Shown here: positions 21,681 through 33,514 of the stretch, piece after piece
How positions within the stretch are numbered: position 1 is the first letter of the stretch
Layout of the letters: each line of letters opens with the position of its first letter
DNA from: Anadara kagoshimensis
Taxonomy: Eukaryota; Mollusca; Bivalvia; Arcoida; Arcidae
Length of the DNA stretch: 64,000 bases
Assembly (NCBI GenBank): GCA_021292105.1
Contig: CM037861.1
Coordinates: 58,511,245 to 58,575,244 of the forward strand
Reading direction: 5' to 3'
Notes under the pieces: model-generated
The model's database searches: none
The model's input: the letters and a program-made list of their open reading frames with translations, nothing else
Told to the model about the DNA's origin: nothing
Program-made: the position numbers and the translations under genes

Positions 21681-22636
21681 GAATTGCCACATGAGACATA
21701 CAAAAGTTGCAAATGATAGTGTCGTCCTTTGTATATACAAGCTCTGTTTTTCAACATAATGCATAACGTTTCTGAACCTCTACAATATTGCGTTTCTAGT
21801 TAATCATCATATATATGTAATCATGTACTAGATACAGGGCTTAAAGCCGATTATCTTTACAATACGGCGGTTTAAAATTCTTCGATGATCACTGATTGCT
21901 GAATCGATTTATCCAGTTAATCACATACTACTTCACCTACACGGAGCCTCTTGTTCTGACCAAATCATTCTCCCTGATGTTTCGGAAAAGATGGGTTCCC
22001 GGATTTGGTTTATTCTTGTATATCATAGCAATATCACCATTTCCAGTACTGACCGAAAGAAAAGAGCGTAAGTATACATTATATATCGGTTTATTTCAGA
22101 CAAGCAGTATATAATCTGTACAATTATGTTTTACTTCCAGGAAGTGTAACAGAAAAACTTGTCGTTATAATCATCAACCGGCGTCCGCTATACATCTGCT
22201 AAGTGACTGTTTAAAAGAGTAATCAATACTTGTTTCATAATGATCAGCAAATTATTTTTATAATATGCTTGTATATGTACATGTTTGCTGGAAATCAATG
22301 ATTTCCTGGATGCTTTTACTGCTCTTTTTCATTTAATGATTCCTTATTTATGTATATAAAATATAAGTAAAATGGATTTATCCGTTATGCATAACGTATT
22401 TCTGAAAAGCCGTCAGTCTAAACGTTAGTATTAATGAATAAACTAACCGGTATTGCTATCTCAAATATTTTATCATATAGTCGAATGAATTTATAAATAT
22501 TAAAATGAAATAATTCTCAAAGAGAAAAATTTTTAAAGTGCTTCTGATAACGATGATTAAAAAAGCAATCTGCACTTGTGCATACTGATCAGCGAATTGT
22601 TTTTTTCTCGTAATTAATGTTTTTTTCTCGTAATTA
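21681..22636. other. Intergenic DNA, nothing recognised
   Basis: Only a 24-bp direct duplication (tttttttctcgtaattaatg, near 22597-22640) stands out. Confidence 0.5.
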
Positions 22637-22689
22637 ATGATGCTGTTCCTGCTCTTTTCATTAAACGATTCCTTATTGGTGGAAACACT

Positions 22690-23650
22690 CCTATCCATAG
22701 ATGCATTTATATTAAATTTTGTCTTAGGTGTATATTATAAACATCTTGATCTTATTAAAGATGATGGTTCATTTTTGAATTGCAAGGAGTGCAATACATT
22801 GTATAATTCCAATGTGAATGAACTATATCATAATAGTTTAATACATTTAATTCCAAAAGAATGGAAACGTATGATAAATCCCTCAAAAAAATTAGATGAG
22901 ATATCTAGCGATAATTTAAAACTTCTGAAAAGTAAAGAAAAAATAACTAAAAGTTTTTACATCAAATATTTGGAAACTGTTAAGGAACACACAGAAGAGT
23001 TCAAACTATGTTTATTGATAAGCTTCATTGCCAACTGCAAGAAGAAGACTGGAAAAAATTAACATCTCCCCTTTCAAAATCACTGATGATACGAAGTTGC
23101 AATCCTTGCAATTCAAAATAAACCATAATATTGTTTTTACAAACGATAAACTATTTAAATGTAAATTGTCTGATACAGAACTGCGTACATTTTGTTTTGA
23201 AACAAAGGAGTCTGTAATGCACTTGTGTTTCCAATGCATGCATGTTAGATCAGTTTGGTTTCAATTATTAGATGATATCAAACACAAATGTGGAGTTGAA
23301 ATTGAAAAGAAAAAAAGAATTGTTTTTATTTGGAGTCATCGATCATGCTCAAAAAGATAGTATCAACCTGTGTTTTTCAGTTTTTAAATACTATATTTAT
23401 TTGTGCAGATTTAGAAAAGTACTGCCCAACTACACTGGTGCATTGCGACTCTTGCAATATTACTATAAAATAGAAATATATTCTTTGTTTTTGTATACCC
23501 CTAAAAAGACTAATTATATTATAAAGAAATAGAATTTGTTGAAAAATATTATAGACGATGTAAATTAGTTATTGAAATGGTTATGTGTCATGTAATTATT
23601 GTTGTCTATGCACATTGTAATTATATATGGAAGGTTGAATAAAAATATGA
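22690..23650 (+). pseudogene. LINE ORF2 C-terminal fragment
   Basis: Three consecutive frames on plus, linked by frameshifts, read as the C-terminal part of a non-LTR retrotransposon protein. The middle one has LQSLQFKINHNIVFTNDKLF and a zf-RVT-like Cys/His pattern (FCFETKESVMHLCFQCMHVRSVW). It is a relative of, but not identical to, the LINE at 26120-28381. The sequence ends near a short A-rich word about 23640, consistent with a LINE 3' end. Confidence 0.8.
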
Positions 23651-24299
23651 ATACCAAAAATTATATTATAAACATCATGTTAAACTTCGTCTAGAGTTGA
23701 TTTTTCGCAGTATATTGAAATGATATCTTAATTTAATTATCTAAATGTATGTAGCAAACTTGTTTTTCTCAAGAAAAACAATTTTCGTTTCGAAGAATGT
23801 TTTCAAGTTTTTGGGTAAAAATATATATGAGGGGAAAATATTGAAATGTGTGACAAATATTTTTGTCAAGATCTATAAAAGCACTTTTTTTATTTAAACA
23901 CTCAGATTTAAAATTATGAACAAAGGTATTGCCATGCCTAAGCTCCTTTTCCCATATACATTTACTAAAATAAAACTGATATATTTGTACAGTATATATG
24001 TATAAACTGATTCTCAGAGAAACAAATGTTTTGGAAAACGATTATTCGAAGTCGGAACTGAATAAAGCAATCCATACTTGTTCATACAGTTAAGAAACTT
24101 ATTTTTCATAACATGCTTGTATATATTACAAATTAGTACATGTATTTGTCCTGAGAATTTATGATTTCTTGAATGTTGTTCTGCTCATGTTCATTTAATG
24201 ATTCCTATTCACAGTAAACACTGCCATCCATTAATAACTATTTTATGTGCCACTTTAGAATGCATTATTTTATATAAATAAAGATGACGTTCTGTCTCT
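23651..24299. other. Intergenic DNA, nothing recognised
   Basis: AT-rich. No reading frame or repeat could be supported. Confidence 0.5.
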
Positions 24300-24935
24300 T
24301 AACAATACTGAATGTGGAGGCTATGTAAATGCAATCTATCCTAGTCAGCTTAAAATAAAAGTTACGCCTGATTCATCGAGCCATATTTATACTTAAACCT
24401 AAATTATGACGCCTACGAAAGGCTACATCTGAAACTTTATTACCAACGTGATGACTTCAATTTTTCTATTGTCAACTTTCCTTTTCTATGCAGCAATATA
24501 CCTGCCTCTCCTGCTTATGGTGTATTCGCTTCCAAATTAATACGCTATGGTAGTGCTTGTTCCCACTATGGGGGGGACTTTGTACAACGAAGTAGGCTGC
24601 TTGCAAATAAATTGTTGATGCAGGGATATTGCAAGCCTAGACTTATCAAAGTCCTCAGAAGGTTTTATGGGTCATCACAGTATTGTTGATAAGTTTGATG
24701 TCTCTGTGTCCAGCATTGCCCTGGATATAATTGACGTGCCATGTTCCTTTCACACAATTTTGATTACACACGTGGCGGGTGTAGCTAGTTAAACAGGAGG
24801 TACTTACACTTCCGGAGCACCCAGCCTCACTTATCTGGTGGATTTTCACGTGTCTTACATAACTTGTTTGTTCCAAAGTTTTTACTTTGCTTCTGAATTT
24901 TAAATTCGTACATGGATTAGTATGTTTGTTTTTGT
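24300..24935 (+). pseudogene. RT family R1, 3' coding end with full tail
   Basis: This is the longest plus-strand R1 copy. Broken frames show DKRDDFNFSIVNFPFLCSNI-type sequence, PASPAYGVFASKLIRYGSAC, then LLANKLLMQGYCKPRL. The tail runs from ttttgattacacacgtggcg to tacatggattagtatgtttg. Indels (for example in the G-run near 24571) break the frame. Confidence 0.8.
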
Positions 24936-25475
24936 TTAAATGAAAAGTAGCGCAAAATGACTATACAAAATTATTTTTGCCATAGGCTGATATTATAATC
25001 CTGATGTCAAATTTCATCAATAGTTGAAATATCGGATTACTTTTGCAGTATTTGAATCTTGAATAAATGAGCAATGCTGATTTTCTTAAAAAACAATTTT
25101 TGTAGATTTTTTTAATTTTTGAGAAAAATATAAGAATGTGGGAAAATATTAAAATGTGGGAAAAATATTTTTAAAGGTATAATTACCATTTTAGTTGAAA
25201 AATACAGAGCTTTAGTTAAATGGAGTTTTGAACAATTTAATTGTGTGGTGATTTCATTCTACAATGATACATGTATCAAATTTATGGACTGCAGTGTGTG
25301 TGTATCAGTGAAATGGATTTTTTTTTTTTTTTTTTTTTTTTTAAGTTGTAATGTGTTTTATTTCCATAGAATTCACAATCCTTCACACAATATGTGTGAG
25401 TAAATTTGTTATACTACAGCAATATATAAGATAGTAAATACGTAACTAATTAATAAATTATAATACATATATATA
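24936..25475. other. Intergenic DNA with a T-run
   Basis: A T homopolymer lies at about 25317-25342. No gene is visible. Confidence 0.5.
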
Positions 25476-25691
25476 TACAGTACGAATCTGTCTAAAGTTT
25501 AACACTGAGGTAACGAAAAGAATTGATGATCAGCTGCCGAACTCCGATGTATGAATAACTAGTGACCGAAGCTGCTGATATATATACGACAACAGCTGTT
25601 ATATGTATATGTAACGAAAGTAGGCGATTAGCTTTCGATTCGACATGCATTCGTTAGCTCAATGTTAAACTTCCGCCAGGCCTGTACCGTA
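25476..25691. mobile_element. MITE, family M1, copy 3
   Basis: The left end TACAGTACGAATCTGTCTAA and right end AACTTCCGCCAGGCCTGTAC are inverted partners. The internal part is more diverged than in copies 1 and 2. Confidence 0.8.
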
Positions 25692-25714
25692 ACAATAAAT
25701 ACATTCTATAGAAA

Positions 25715-25715
<1 letters not shown>

Positions 25716-25756
<41 letters not shown>

Positions 25757-25808
25757 CAAAAAATGCATGTGTGTGTGTGTGTGTCAAAAACTGCGTGCGT
25801 GTGTGTGA
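25716..25808. repeat. (GT)n microsatellite, interrupted
   Basis: Three GT blocks are separated by ccaaaaaatgcat-like interruptions. The long open frames here on both strands are products of the repeat. Confidence 0.95.
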
Positions 25809-26173
25809 AGTGTGTTGTAGAGAGCGAGCCAGAGAGAGAGATGGCGCCCGACATCCTTGCGAGTTCTGACGTACTAAATCGATGTACAAACGCTAAAACA
25901 CGCACGAATATCCCGTGCGTGACTTTAAAGAGGTCAATACATGTGGTGTATGATACCGTGGATATATAAAAATGCTGTGTTTGTGATATATATGATGTAT
26001 ATAAAGATATGGATTTTATTGTTATTTTGTACCGTAAGTTATCTTTCTATATATTATTTTGATAATTTATTAAAACTAAATATATTGAAAGAGTGTTCTT
26101 TTGCTAAGGCTAAGTTATCAAAGTAAATCCTGTCATGCGTGAAATGTGTAAACAAAAATTTAAGAATATAACA

Positions 26174-27619
26174 TTATACTGTTTCATACTCAAAAATATT
26201 TTCCAATATATGCCAATATTCATAGTATACGTTGTAGTTACAATTTTTAAATAGCAAATATTTTTCAGCTGCCAATTTGGTTTCAATATAGTGCCTTAGT
26301 GAATTTATATTTGGCTTTTGTTTTTGTAATCTTTTGCTGTAGATAAAACATTTAGTATTTAATATTAACCAGTTCAGTGCTTTATTTTCTTTACCAGCGA
26401 ATTCTGTACCAAAAACGATTTTTTGCTTATCTAACCGAAATGTTTTTCTAAATTTAATTTCAAGCATTTTTTGCAAGCTGTCCCATATTTTGTTTACGTA
26501 ACTACATTGGAAAAATAAGTGTTCAATGGTTTCATCATGGATATCGCAAAAGGTGCACAAGTTTGAATTAACAATTTTAATTTTATACAGGAATGAATTA
26601 GTAGCCAAAATTCTGTGTAAGATTCTATATTGTAACCATTGTACAGCAGTTTCTTGACAGCATTTAAAAGATAATATGTAGTTCTTTTTCCATTGTTCTT
26701 CTGGAAAATCGTATCCAAATTCTGTCCACTTAGACTGTACCGTGGGAGTAGTGTTGCATTTGCATAAAACTTCATAGATTGGTTTACAACCTGATTTGTA
26801 ACTCATCAAAACTTTCATATTTTGAGGTATAAAGGGCTGTGATGCTTTGGAAGATATATTATTCCCATCATATCTAAATAAAAATAGCTTTATTGCTTTA
26901 ATTAACGTGGGATATTCCAAAAAAATTGTTTTTATTCCAAATGTCTTCTTAAAATCTTCAAAATTTTGAAATTTACCATTTTTGTCTAAAATATCATTTA
27001 TATATATAATACCTGCTTTCCAGTAATTTTTATAGAAAAGTGTTTTCCCCCCTATTGCTATGTCCTTATTATACCATATATTATGTAATTCTAAATTTTC
27101 TCTTTTTGATAATTTAGCTTTATTTTGTACTATACCCCAGCTATACAACACATCTTTCCAAAAAAGGTTACTAGTTCTTTCCATCAGCAAAATAGTATAG
27201 TCATTTCCGAAATTCATAAGTTCATTGATACTAGAATTTGTTTCAGACTCAAACAGATAATTCCATTTTGAATCATTGAAAATGAGTCTTCTTATCCATG
27301 ATGTCTTAAGAGCAATCAAAAAATTGTAAATATTTATCATTTTTAAACCCCCCCCCCCCTCATCATGGTTCTTATTTAATATCTTTCTTTTAATTTTTTC
27401 TATTTTTGATTGCCATATGAAATTATAAAATAACTTGTTTAACTCATCTAAAAATTTAACTGGCGGGTTGGGCAAGGATATTAGTAAATGAACCATTTGA
27501 GAAATTATTAGAGTTTTCACAAGTGTAATTCTGCCAATCACAGTTAATTTTCTCTTACCCCATTGGTTCATAATGTTTTTCATTTTCTGGAGCACGTGTG
27601 TATAGTTTAATTCATTCAT
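26174..27619 (-). pseudogene. LINE ORF2 thumb and C-terminal domain with zf-RVT
   Basis: A 481-codon open frame follows the RT. It begins MNELNYTHVLQKMKNIMNQW and runs through the LINE thumb/connector region (KRKLTVIGRITLVKTLIISQ). It ends with a zf-RVT zinc-binding motif (LCTFCDIHDETIEHLFFQC). Real coding continuity extends upstream to the frameshift near 27675. The uninterrupted frame over 1.4 kb implies recent insertion. Confidence 0.9.
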
Positions 27620-27673
27620 CTTAAATAGGTCAACTGAAAAGTTTATACCTAATAAAGTAAAATTTTCCGACCC

Positions 27674-28381
27674 CTATTCCAGCTTCCACCTATCATGGTG
27701 ATAAACATCTCTTGAAAAATTTTTCTTACCTATCCATATAACTTTAGTTTTTAACGTATTAATACATAACCCCGATATTTGAGCAAATAAATCCAATACC
27801 TGAAGTGCACTGTTTAGAGACTTGGGAGACCCATCTAAAATGAGACTTGTGTCGTCCGCATACTGCATACCTTTAATTTCTTTAGAATTTCTTATAAGGA
27901 TAGCCATCACTTCTGCACATAGAATAAAAATATAGGGCGATAAAGGATCTCCTTGTCTACATCCTCTTTGTAAAGTAAAACTTTCGGACAAAAATCCATT
28001 TTGTAGAACTGCTGAATTTGAATTTTTTAAAAAAGTAGTAATCCAGTTAATAATTGAATCTTTAAAATTAAACAGTTTTAAAACGTCTTTTATAAAATCC
28101 CAAGAAACCGAATCAAAAGCTTTTTCAAAATCTATAAGAACTAACAGACCAGGTATGTCGTGTTTTTCAGTATAATGCATAATGTCGTAAATTAATCTAA
28201 TATTTTCCCCTATGTATCGACCTTTTAGAAACCCCGTTTGATCCTTATTGGTAAGTTTGTCTAATACCCTTTTAATTCTATTTGCTATGCACCCACTGGC
28301 AATCTTGTAAGTAATATTCAACAGGCTAATGGGTCTCCAATTTTTTATATATTTTTTGGGTTTATTTGGATTTATTCTTTA
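27674..28381 (-). pseudogene. LINE reverse transcriptase
   Basis: The RT core shows DQTGFLKGRYIGENIRLIYD, the catalytic Asp in LLVLIDFEKAFDSVSW, RGCRQGDPLSPYIFILCAEV, and the YADD box in GMQYADDTSLILDGSPKS. All catalytic aspartates are present. The frame breaks after VYHHDRWKLE near 27675 and resumes one frame over with NFTLLGINFSVDLFKMNELN. Residues between the FILCAEV and YADD boxes are shorter than usual, which suggests a small deletion. Confidence 0.9.
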
Positions 28382-28876
28382 TATGTCGGTTAAGTGCCTC
28401 GTTTTATAATATTTCAAATACTCCCCGAGCCATACTTTAGAAATAATGACCAAAGTTATTGCTATCTGCTATCTCGTAGAATTTTTTATCATTAACCCGG
28501 CAGGTAATAAAATAAAACGCGTGTTTTTATAAACGTTTTTAGGCGTGTGTCTAAGAAAATTCTAAAAATGTGTCTGAAATAAATTCACGAAATAGCTGAA
28601 CCATTTAATAAATAATTTTATGGAAAACATTTTTAAATGTATTCGAGGTTACACACAAAAAACTTTACTCTTCTTCCATTTAATGCTTCTTCCCTTTCAT
28701 TTAAAGCTTTACAAACGATTACAACTTCAGAAAGATTCTACTTGCTACTTTACTACGATGGACCCATTACTTTTCTTTGAAACATTTATACTTTTCTTTG
28801 AATCATTTATTATACTAAGTGGTTAAGGAAAACTTTCATATTCACATCTCCTTCCTGGTATCTTGTGGGGAAATCT
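28382..28876. other. Intergenic DNA, nothing recognised
   Basis: No gene or repeat could be supported. Confidence 0.5.
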
Positions 28877-29100
28877 ATAGTACAAAGCTGTCACGAATAT
28901 AACATTGCGCTTACGATAAGAAGTCGAAGCTCGACTACCAACTAGTCAAAATGTGGATAGATAGTGGCCGAAATGATACCGAGAGATATAGAAGTTGGCT
29001 TAAAAGCTGTCGAGATATTAGTAACGAGGGGCCGATACTAGCTGTCTATTCGGCACTAATTTGTTAACGTAATGTTAAACTCGATAGGTCTGTATTGTAG
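28877..29100. mobile_element. MITE, family M1, copy 4
   Basis: It shares gtcgaagctcga, gatagatag, accgagagatat, gctgtcgagatat and cgaggggccga words with copy 1. The right end reads TCGATAGGTCTGTATTGTAG. Confidence 0.8.
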
Positions 29101-29375
29101 TTTTTACCAAACACGTCCATTTAATACTGTTATACAGTGGTCGACCTAATGAATATTTCCAAAATCTACCGAAAATATATCTCTTTGTATAACATATACT
29201 TTGTTATACATATTTTATTCATTTAATTTTTCCTAGTCTAATTTTTCAAAGTTCCTTTCATCCATATCCTTAAGGAACTTTGAACTATTCGACTGTTTAA
29301 TGATTCTGTCCCCCAAACGAAGTCGAAAGAGTCATGGTTATTGCTCCATTTTTCCGTCACTTTTCTTGAAATGAA

Positions 29376-29830
29376 TGTAACAGATCTTTATAGAACTTTC
29401 TATGAGGAATCTTTGGTTGAAGTACATGTGTCATTGGCTATTCGTATTTTGATAATGCGTATAGTTGAGACTCAAAGGACATATTTGGCTTTGCCTGGCC
29501 TGGGAAAAGCTTTTGAAATTGCACCCCATGTCAGTTATAACTCGTTCAGACTTGCTAATTCCATAATATATTATACCAGTTTTAATTTTTACAGCACTAG
29601 ACGGCCGTTTCGGATACAATTCCTCATCAGTAGTGCTTGGACCAAAATTATGAAACCAAAATTTTTTGAAGATGTTGAAAACTTACCCAAAGGACCAAAA
29701 TATATTTTACCAAATTAAGCTAAGGAAATACTTTGCATGAGGGAGTATACCTTAGTTTTTGAGAAATTTCAAATTTTAACTTTCAGGAAATTTAGACAAT
29801 TATAGTATATTTCTGACAATAATACAAAAT
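29376..29830. mobile_element. Hammerhead-bearing repeat, family H1, copy 1
   Basis: The repeat shares its left part (tgtcattggctattcgtatttt) with 33236-33310. It shares its centre and right part (acagcactagac..gtcgtttcgg, tgagggagtatacctta) with 46060-46330. It encloses a hammerhead ribozyme on the minus strand at 29593-29637. A 125-codon open frame on plus (29341-29718) crosses it but has no recognised domain. Confidence 0.7.
29593..29637 (-). ncRNA. Hammerhead self-cleaving ribozyme (minimal, short stem III)
   Basis: In minus-strand RNA, stem I AGCACUA pairs perfectly over 7 bp with UAGUGCU. The conserved core CUGAUGA follows stem I. Stem II is GGA..UCC around a short loop. Then comes the conserved GAA and a stem III of two pairs (A-U, C-G) capped by GGCC, ending in the cleavage triplet GUC. 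All invariant core bases are present. The two-pair stem III matches the minimal hammerheads reported in Penelope-like elements and retrozymes, which act mainly as dimers. Activity is predicted, not shown. Confidence 0.85.
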
Positions 29831-30119
29831 TATTGCCTAATCATTTTTAGAACCATTTTATTTTCTCTTTTGTTCCATTCTTCAGTTCTTATACTACCGA
29901 AGTTAATTTTTAATCTGTAGTCATGGAATCTAGAGTAAGGATTATTATATTGACAACTTAATGCTATCGTTATAACTTGTACCGTTTGTCTTAGGTTATT
30001 ACGTATTAGAAATAATTCATCTTAACCTTGAACATGCATACTCATTTCACGTCATCATGATTATGACATATAGACAATTTCCGTTCTTTGTGACAAGTTA
30101 ATTGCTATTAAATTTCGGA

Positions 30120-30345
30120 AGGTGGGGTTAGTGGCAAAGTGATTTACGGGTAACAGGGATTTTCACTGCCAATGTTTGAATCCCACTCATGTGATTCCTA
30201 GTGTGAGAAAGTTGTCAGTTCTCTTACCGAATGTCTGTGGTTTTCTGTGGACATTCAGGTTTCTTCCGCCATTTTAGAACTAACTGCCCATATACAAGTC
30301 TAATAATCTTGACTGGGGCGTGAAACATAATTACTGAACTCAGAT
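30120..30345 (+). mobile_element. SINE with tRNA-like head
   Basis: The head has a degraded tRNA-like ggttagtggcaaagtg and B-box-like tgtttgaatcccactc. The body has aggtttcttccgccatttta, and the tail tcttgactggggcgtgaaac. The same body and tail occur at 60648-60870. A partial repeat of the body continues at 30365-30440. Confidence 0.75.
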
Positions 30346-30469
30346 CTCTAATTTAATGCTGGGGTTTTTTAAGCGCGTTCCAGTCTCATTCACCATCTTA
30401 AAACTGACTGCCTCTATAAAATCATTTCTGTGATTTCCCCTAATTTTAAATGCTCTTTAATACTTGCCT

Positions 30470-30560
30470 TAATGTACTTACTGTGGCTTCTGTAATGTAA
30501 TGGATATATTCTGGATTGTGATTTGGACATAGATTAGTATGTTTATTTTTGATATAATAC
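30470..30560 (+). mobile_element. R1 tail, 3' part only
   Basis: Ends with tctggattgtgatttggaca then tagattagtatgtttatttt, the last part of the R1 tail. Confidence 0.6.
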
Positions 30561-31781
30561 CTTAGTAATCGTCTATTGATTTTGTATTAGGTTTCCGTAT
30601 TACATCGTTTTTAGAATGTTGATCAGTATAAAACGATATTTCGCTTGACCTGAACATTTGCTCACATTATAGACACATTAGAGAAAACCACAACGCGTTT
30701 CAAGTCTGCTTGCGTGTTTAATTTATCAATTCTGGACGTAACCCGTATTTAATCGACAACAATCACATTACGATGTGTGTCATTTTTTCCGGCTTGATAT
30801 GTTATCATCATATGAACGATAACAAATTTCACTAGGATCTCCACTGAGAAATCCACTGTCCACACGCAAATTAGAAAGTGTTTCATTTCCCTCAATATAT
30901 ATGTCAGTATTTTACAAGAAATGGAGTAATATGTAGTCTGCTGAAAATCATGTATTTTGGTAAAACCTAATGTAACTGTAGGGACAAAAAGGCACGAAAC
31001 AAGAACTCAAGGCAAGAAAGACTATTGTTCCGATTTCCAAAATCCTTACCGAGATACCGATTGACAGTAAACGGGTATTTGATTATATTGTGACAATACG
31101 GAATCAAGTTGTGTGGTTGAATTTCTTTTTGGACGGTTATTGGCATGCTGATTATTCTATAATTTATCTCTGAAAATGCATGTTTAAACATTCAAACATA
31201 AAGCCTATTTTTAGCTGTGTTAAGTCTTTTTGCTTTATATTTAAAAGTAAAAAAGTTTAAATATATGCATTTAAGGACCAGTGGTTGTTAATATGTGGGA
31301 TGATTCAAGGAAGGGACTTTTATAGTACCACAGACACACTAATAAACACTATTTTATCTTTTTATCTAACGTCCTTACAAACTCGGAGCATTATAAGTTA
31401 TTTCGATATGTGTGATTTTATATTACATGTATTTAAATGTACTATATTACCACTACCACTACCATTAACTTGCAATTTTTCAAAATAGCATCGTTTTAAG
31501 GAGAAATGCCAAGTCGTAGTTTTTACAAAAAACGCCAACTAACGTTGCTTTTACGAAAAGATGTCAATGAACACGGTTCCATATACAAGGAAATACCTGT
31601 TCCGAACAAACATTAGAAGGTATGACGTGGTGCGCTGGCTACCCCCATTGTTTTGGTTTATTATAGATGACATGTGCTACTTTTGAAAGGATATAAAATA
31701 ATGCCATCAAAAGAAGAACAAAAAAAATTAAAATTGCAAATGACATAGCCACCAATAATATGATTTATGTTTTATTTACAG
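30561..31781. other. Upstream/intron DNA of gene B, first exon not located
   Basis: A TATA-like cagtataaaacga lies near 30625. No exon 1 with a signal peptide and the needed phase could be identified. Confidence 0.4.
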
Positions 31782-32020
31782 TTATTTACAGGGACAATGA
31801 TAGTTGTAAATATAAGATCCACATCATGTCCCAGTACGACAGATATACAATTAAGTGGGACGGATATCCATTTACTAACTGGTGTTCTGTCGGCTTTGTC
31901 GGGGAAAATCCGTACAACGTACATACCAGGTACCGTGTGTGCGTGTCTGGTTACACTAAATTTAGACAATGTGGCCCCAGGGTAGAATTCTACGATGGCT
32001 TTAGTATCCGTCCTTCAGAG
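31782..32020 (+). CDS. Gene B, exon 2: ectodomain of a single-pass membrane protein
   Basis: Paralogue of gene A exon 2, with the same entry phase (two bases) and exit phase 0, between TTTACAG and GTAAGT. It encodes IYRDNDSCKYKIHIMSQYDR, then IKWDGYPFTNWCSVGFVGEN, PYNVHTRYRVCV, QCGPRVEFYDGFSIRPSE. All four cysteines align with gene A. The pair lie 20.6 kb apart in the same orientation, so they are a tandem duplication. The family is not recognised; a cell-surface role is inferred from the membrane span in exon 4. Confidence 0.87.
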
Positions 32021-32518
32021 GTAAGTGTTATATAAATACCTCATCAATACAGGGACAAAGCAGGGTTGGGTGGGGTTGGGAGGGATGGGGTGACAAAATA
32101 ATGTTATAAAGAGGAATTTAAAAGGAATAAAGTAAATTATAAAACTACAACATACAAATTTACCCTATTTTATTTTCGCTAACTCTAAATAGGAAAAAAT
32201 GGTCAGTGGTCATGGACACACATTAAACACTATAAATATATATAACCTAAAGTAACTATGTCACCAAGGTGTCTCCAGAAAAGCCCAAAACAATGGAAAA
32301 ACTAAAGGTGTAATCCACAGTGAGAGTTTAACTATTTTGTTACCTGCGGCATTTATGGTATATTATGAAATACGTAAATGAAATCATGAACAAAAGTATA
32401 AAGTCTTAACTTAGAAAAAAATTGAAGAAAATGAATTTACAAATTTTGCACTGTCACAATAAAAACAAACTTGCCTTTAAACCAATAAATAAAAACTGAG
32501 AATCTTGCATTTTCGTAG

Positions 32519-32648
32519 AGATTTGGCTGTGGTTTCGACTTCAACTTCAAGAAGAAATGGTGTTCATCACAAGATCGTTTACTTATAAAAATTATTGCCA
32601 AAGAAAAGGGGACCAGCAGTCTGATGTATGAGGTTACCATAGAGGCTG
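32519..32648 (+). CDS. Gene B, exon 3: end of ectodomain
   Basis: The exon follows TTTCGTAG and ends before GTAAGT, in phase 0 and out with one base. It encodes RFGCGFDFNFKKKWCSSQDR, then LLIKIIAKEKGTSSLMYEVT and IEAG. It is two codons longer than gene A exon 3 between the two cysteines. The 3' third of the exon with its donor site has been copied once more, 70 bp downstream (32679-32750). Confidence 0.87.
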
Positions 32649-32678
32649 GTAAGTCTTATATTACCGTTCTATGCACTG

Positions 32679-32750
32679 TATGTAAAGGAAACCAGCAGTC
32701 TGATGTAAGGGGTTACCATAGAGGCTGGTAAGTAGTATGTTACCATTCTA
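32679..32750 (+). repeat. Tandem copy of gene B exon 3 3' end with its splice donor
   Basis: This copy repeats accagcagtctgatgt, ggttaccatagaggctggta and the following intron bases found at 32609-32680. A small deletion (tgtaagggg in place of tgtatgagg) alters the coding part. The donor GGCTGGTAAGTA is intact. Confidence 0.85.
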
Positions 32751-32784
32751 TGTTTTTAGTTATCTTCATCATCTGGCCATGGGG

Positions 32785-33235
32785 ATATGTGTCACTCTAT
32801 TTCTTCCACAAAAACATTTTGCCCGCAAATTTTCTCGATCAAAAAAAAAAACCCATACTGATCCATGTCAGAATCACAATCCAGAAGCAAAGTGATAACA
32901 TTGGAACTAACAAGTCAAGTTAGACACGTTAACCTCCACCAGGTAAGTGAGACCAGAAGGGTAAGCATCTCCTGTTTAGCTAGCTACATCCGCCACGTAT
33001 ATATTCAGGGCAATCCTTGACTATGGGACATCAAACTTATCAACAAATACTGTGATAACGAACATAAAACTTTTTGAGGTCCTTGATAAGCCTAGGGTTG
33101 CAATATCCCTGGGTCAATAATTTATTTGCAAGCAACCTGCTACGTTGTACAAAGTCCCCATATTGGGAACAAGCTCAACCATTGCATAATTATTGGGAAA
33201 CAAATACACCATAAGCAGGAAAAGTAGGTATGATG
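32785..33235 (-). pseudogene. RT family R1, tail and 3' coding end
   Basis: R1 tail in reverse complement (tccatgtcagaatcacaatc onward) followed by the RT C-terminal region to 33230. It lies in intron 3 of gene B. The flank cactccatttcttc..cgatcaaaaa is found again inside the copy at 33568-33615. Confidence 0.75.
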
Positions 33236-33385
33236 GAGCAAATCTCTATGAAACTTCATACGAACAATTTTTGGATAGAGTAGATGTGTCATTGGCTATT
33301 CGTATTTTACATGCACGCGGATGAAAATTTCCCAGTTACGGTTCGTTTATGGGCAATTTTGAAATAACATCCAATTTCAGTTATA
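33236..33385. mobile_element. H1 family fragment
   Basis: tagatgtgtcattggctatt and nearby words match the left part of the hammerhead-bearing repeat at 29376. The ribozyme part is absent. Confidence 0.6.
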
Positions 33386-33514
33386 ACATGTTATGTTGTT
33401 AGATTGTTTGTAATAATCCTGTCTACCTTGGCTACTGATGATTGTTAGAGTTTAACGTCTACATGCCAAGGTGAAGACCGTTACCTGGACTGCAGTGTCC
33501 TATATCATGTATCA

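Larger units (their letters stand above)
26120..28381 (-). mobile_element. 5'-truncated LINE (L1/Tx1-like)
   Basis: A minus-strand non-LTR retrotransposon whose ORF2 is retained from just upstream of NWRPISLLN (about 28350) to its stop at 26174. Truncation at about 28381 is typical of incomplete target-primed reverse transcription. The endonuclease is missing. Only one frameshift is needed, so it is younger than the LINE at 22690. Confidence 0.88.

Noticed and set aside
25654-25969. His/Thr-rich and Cys/Val-rich open frames
   Set aside because: Products of a GT microsatellite read in different frames.
29341-29718. A 125-codon open frame on plus
   Set aside because: Crosses the H1 repeat including the antisense of the ribozyme, and its words recur in broken form at 33236 and 46060.
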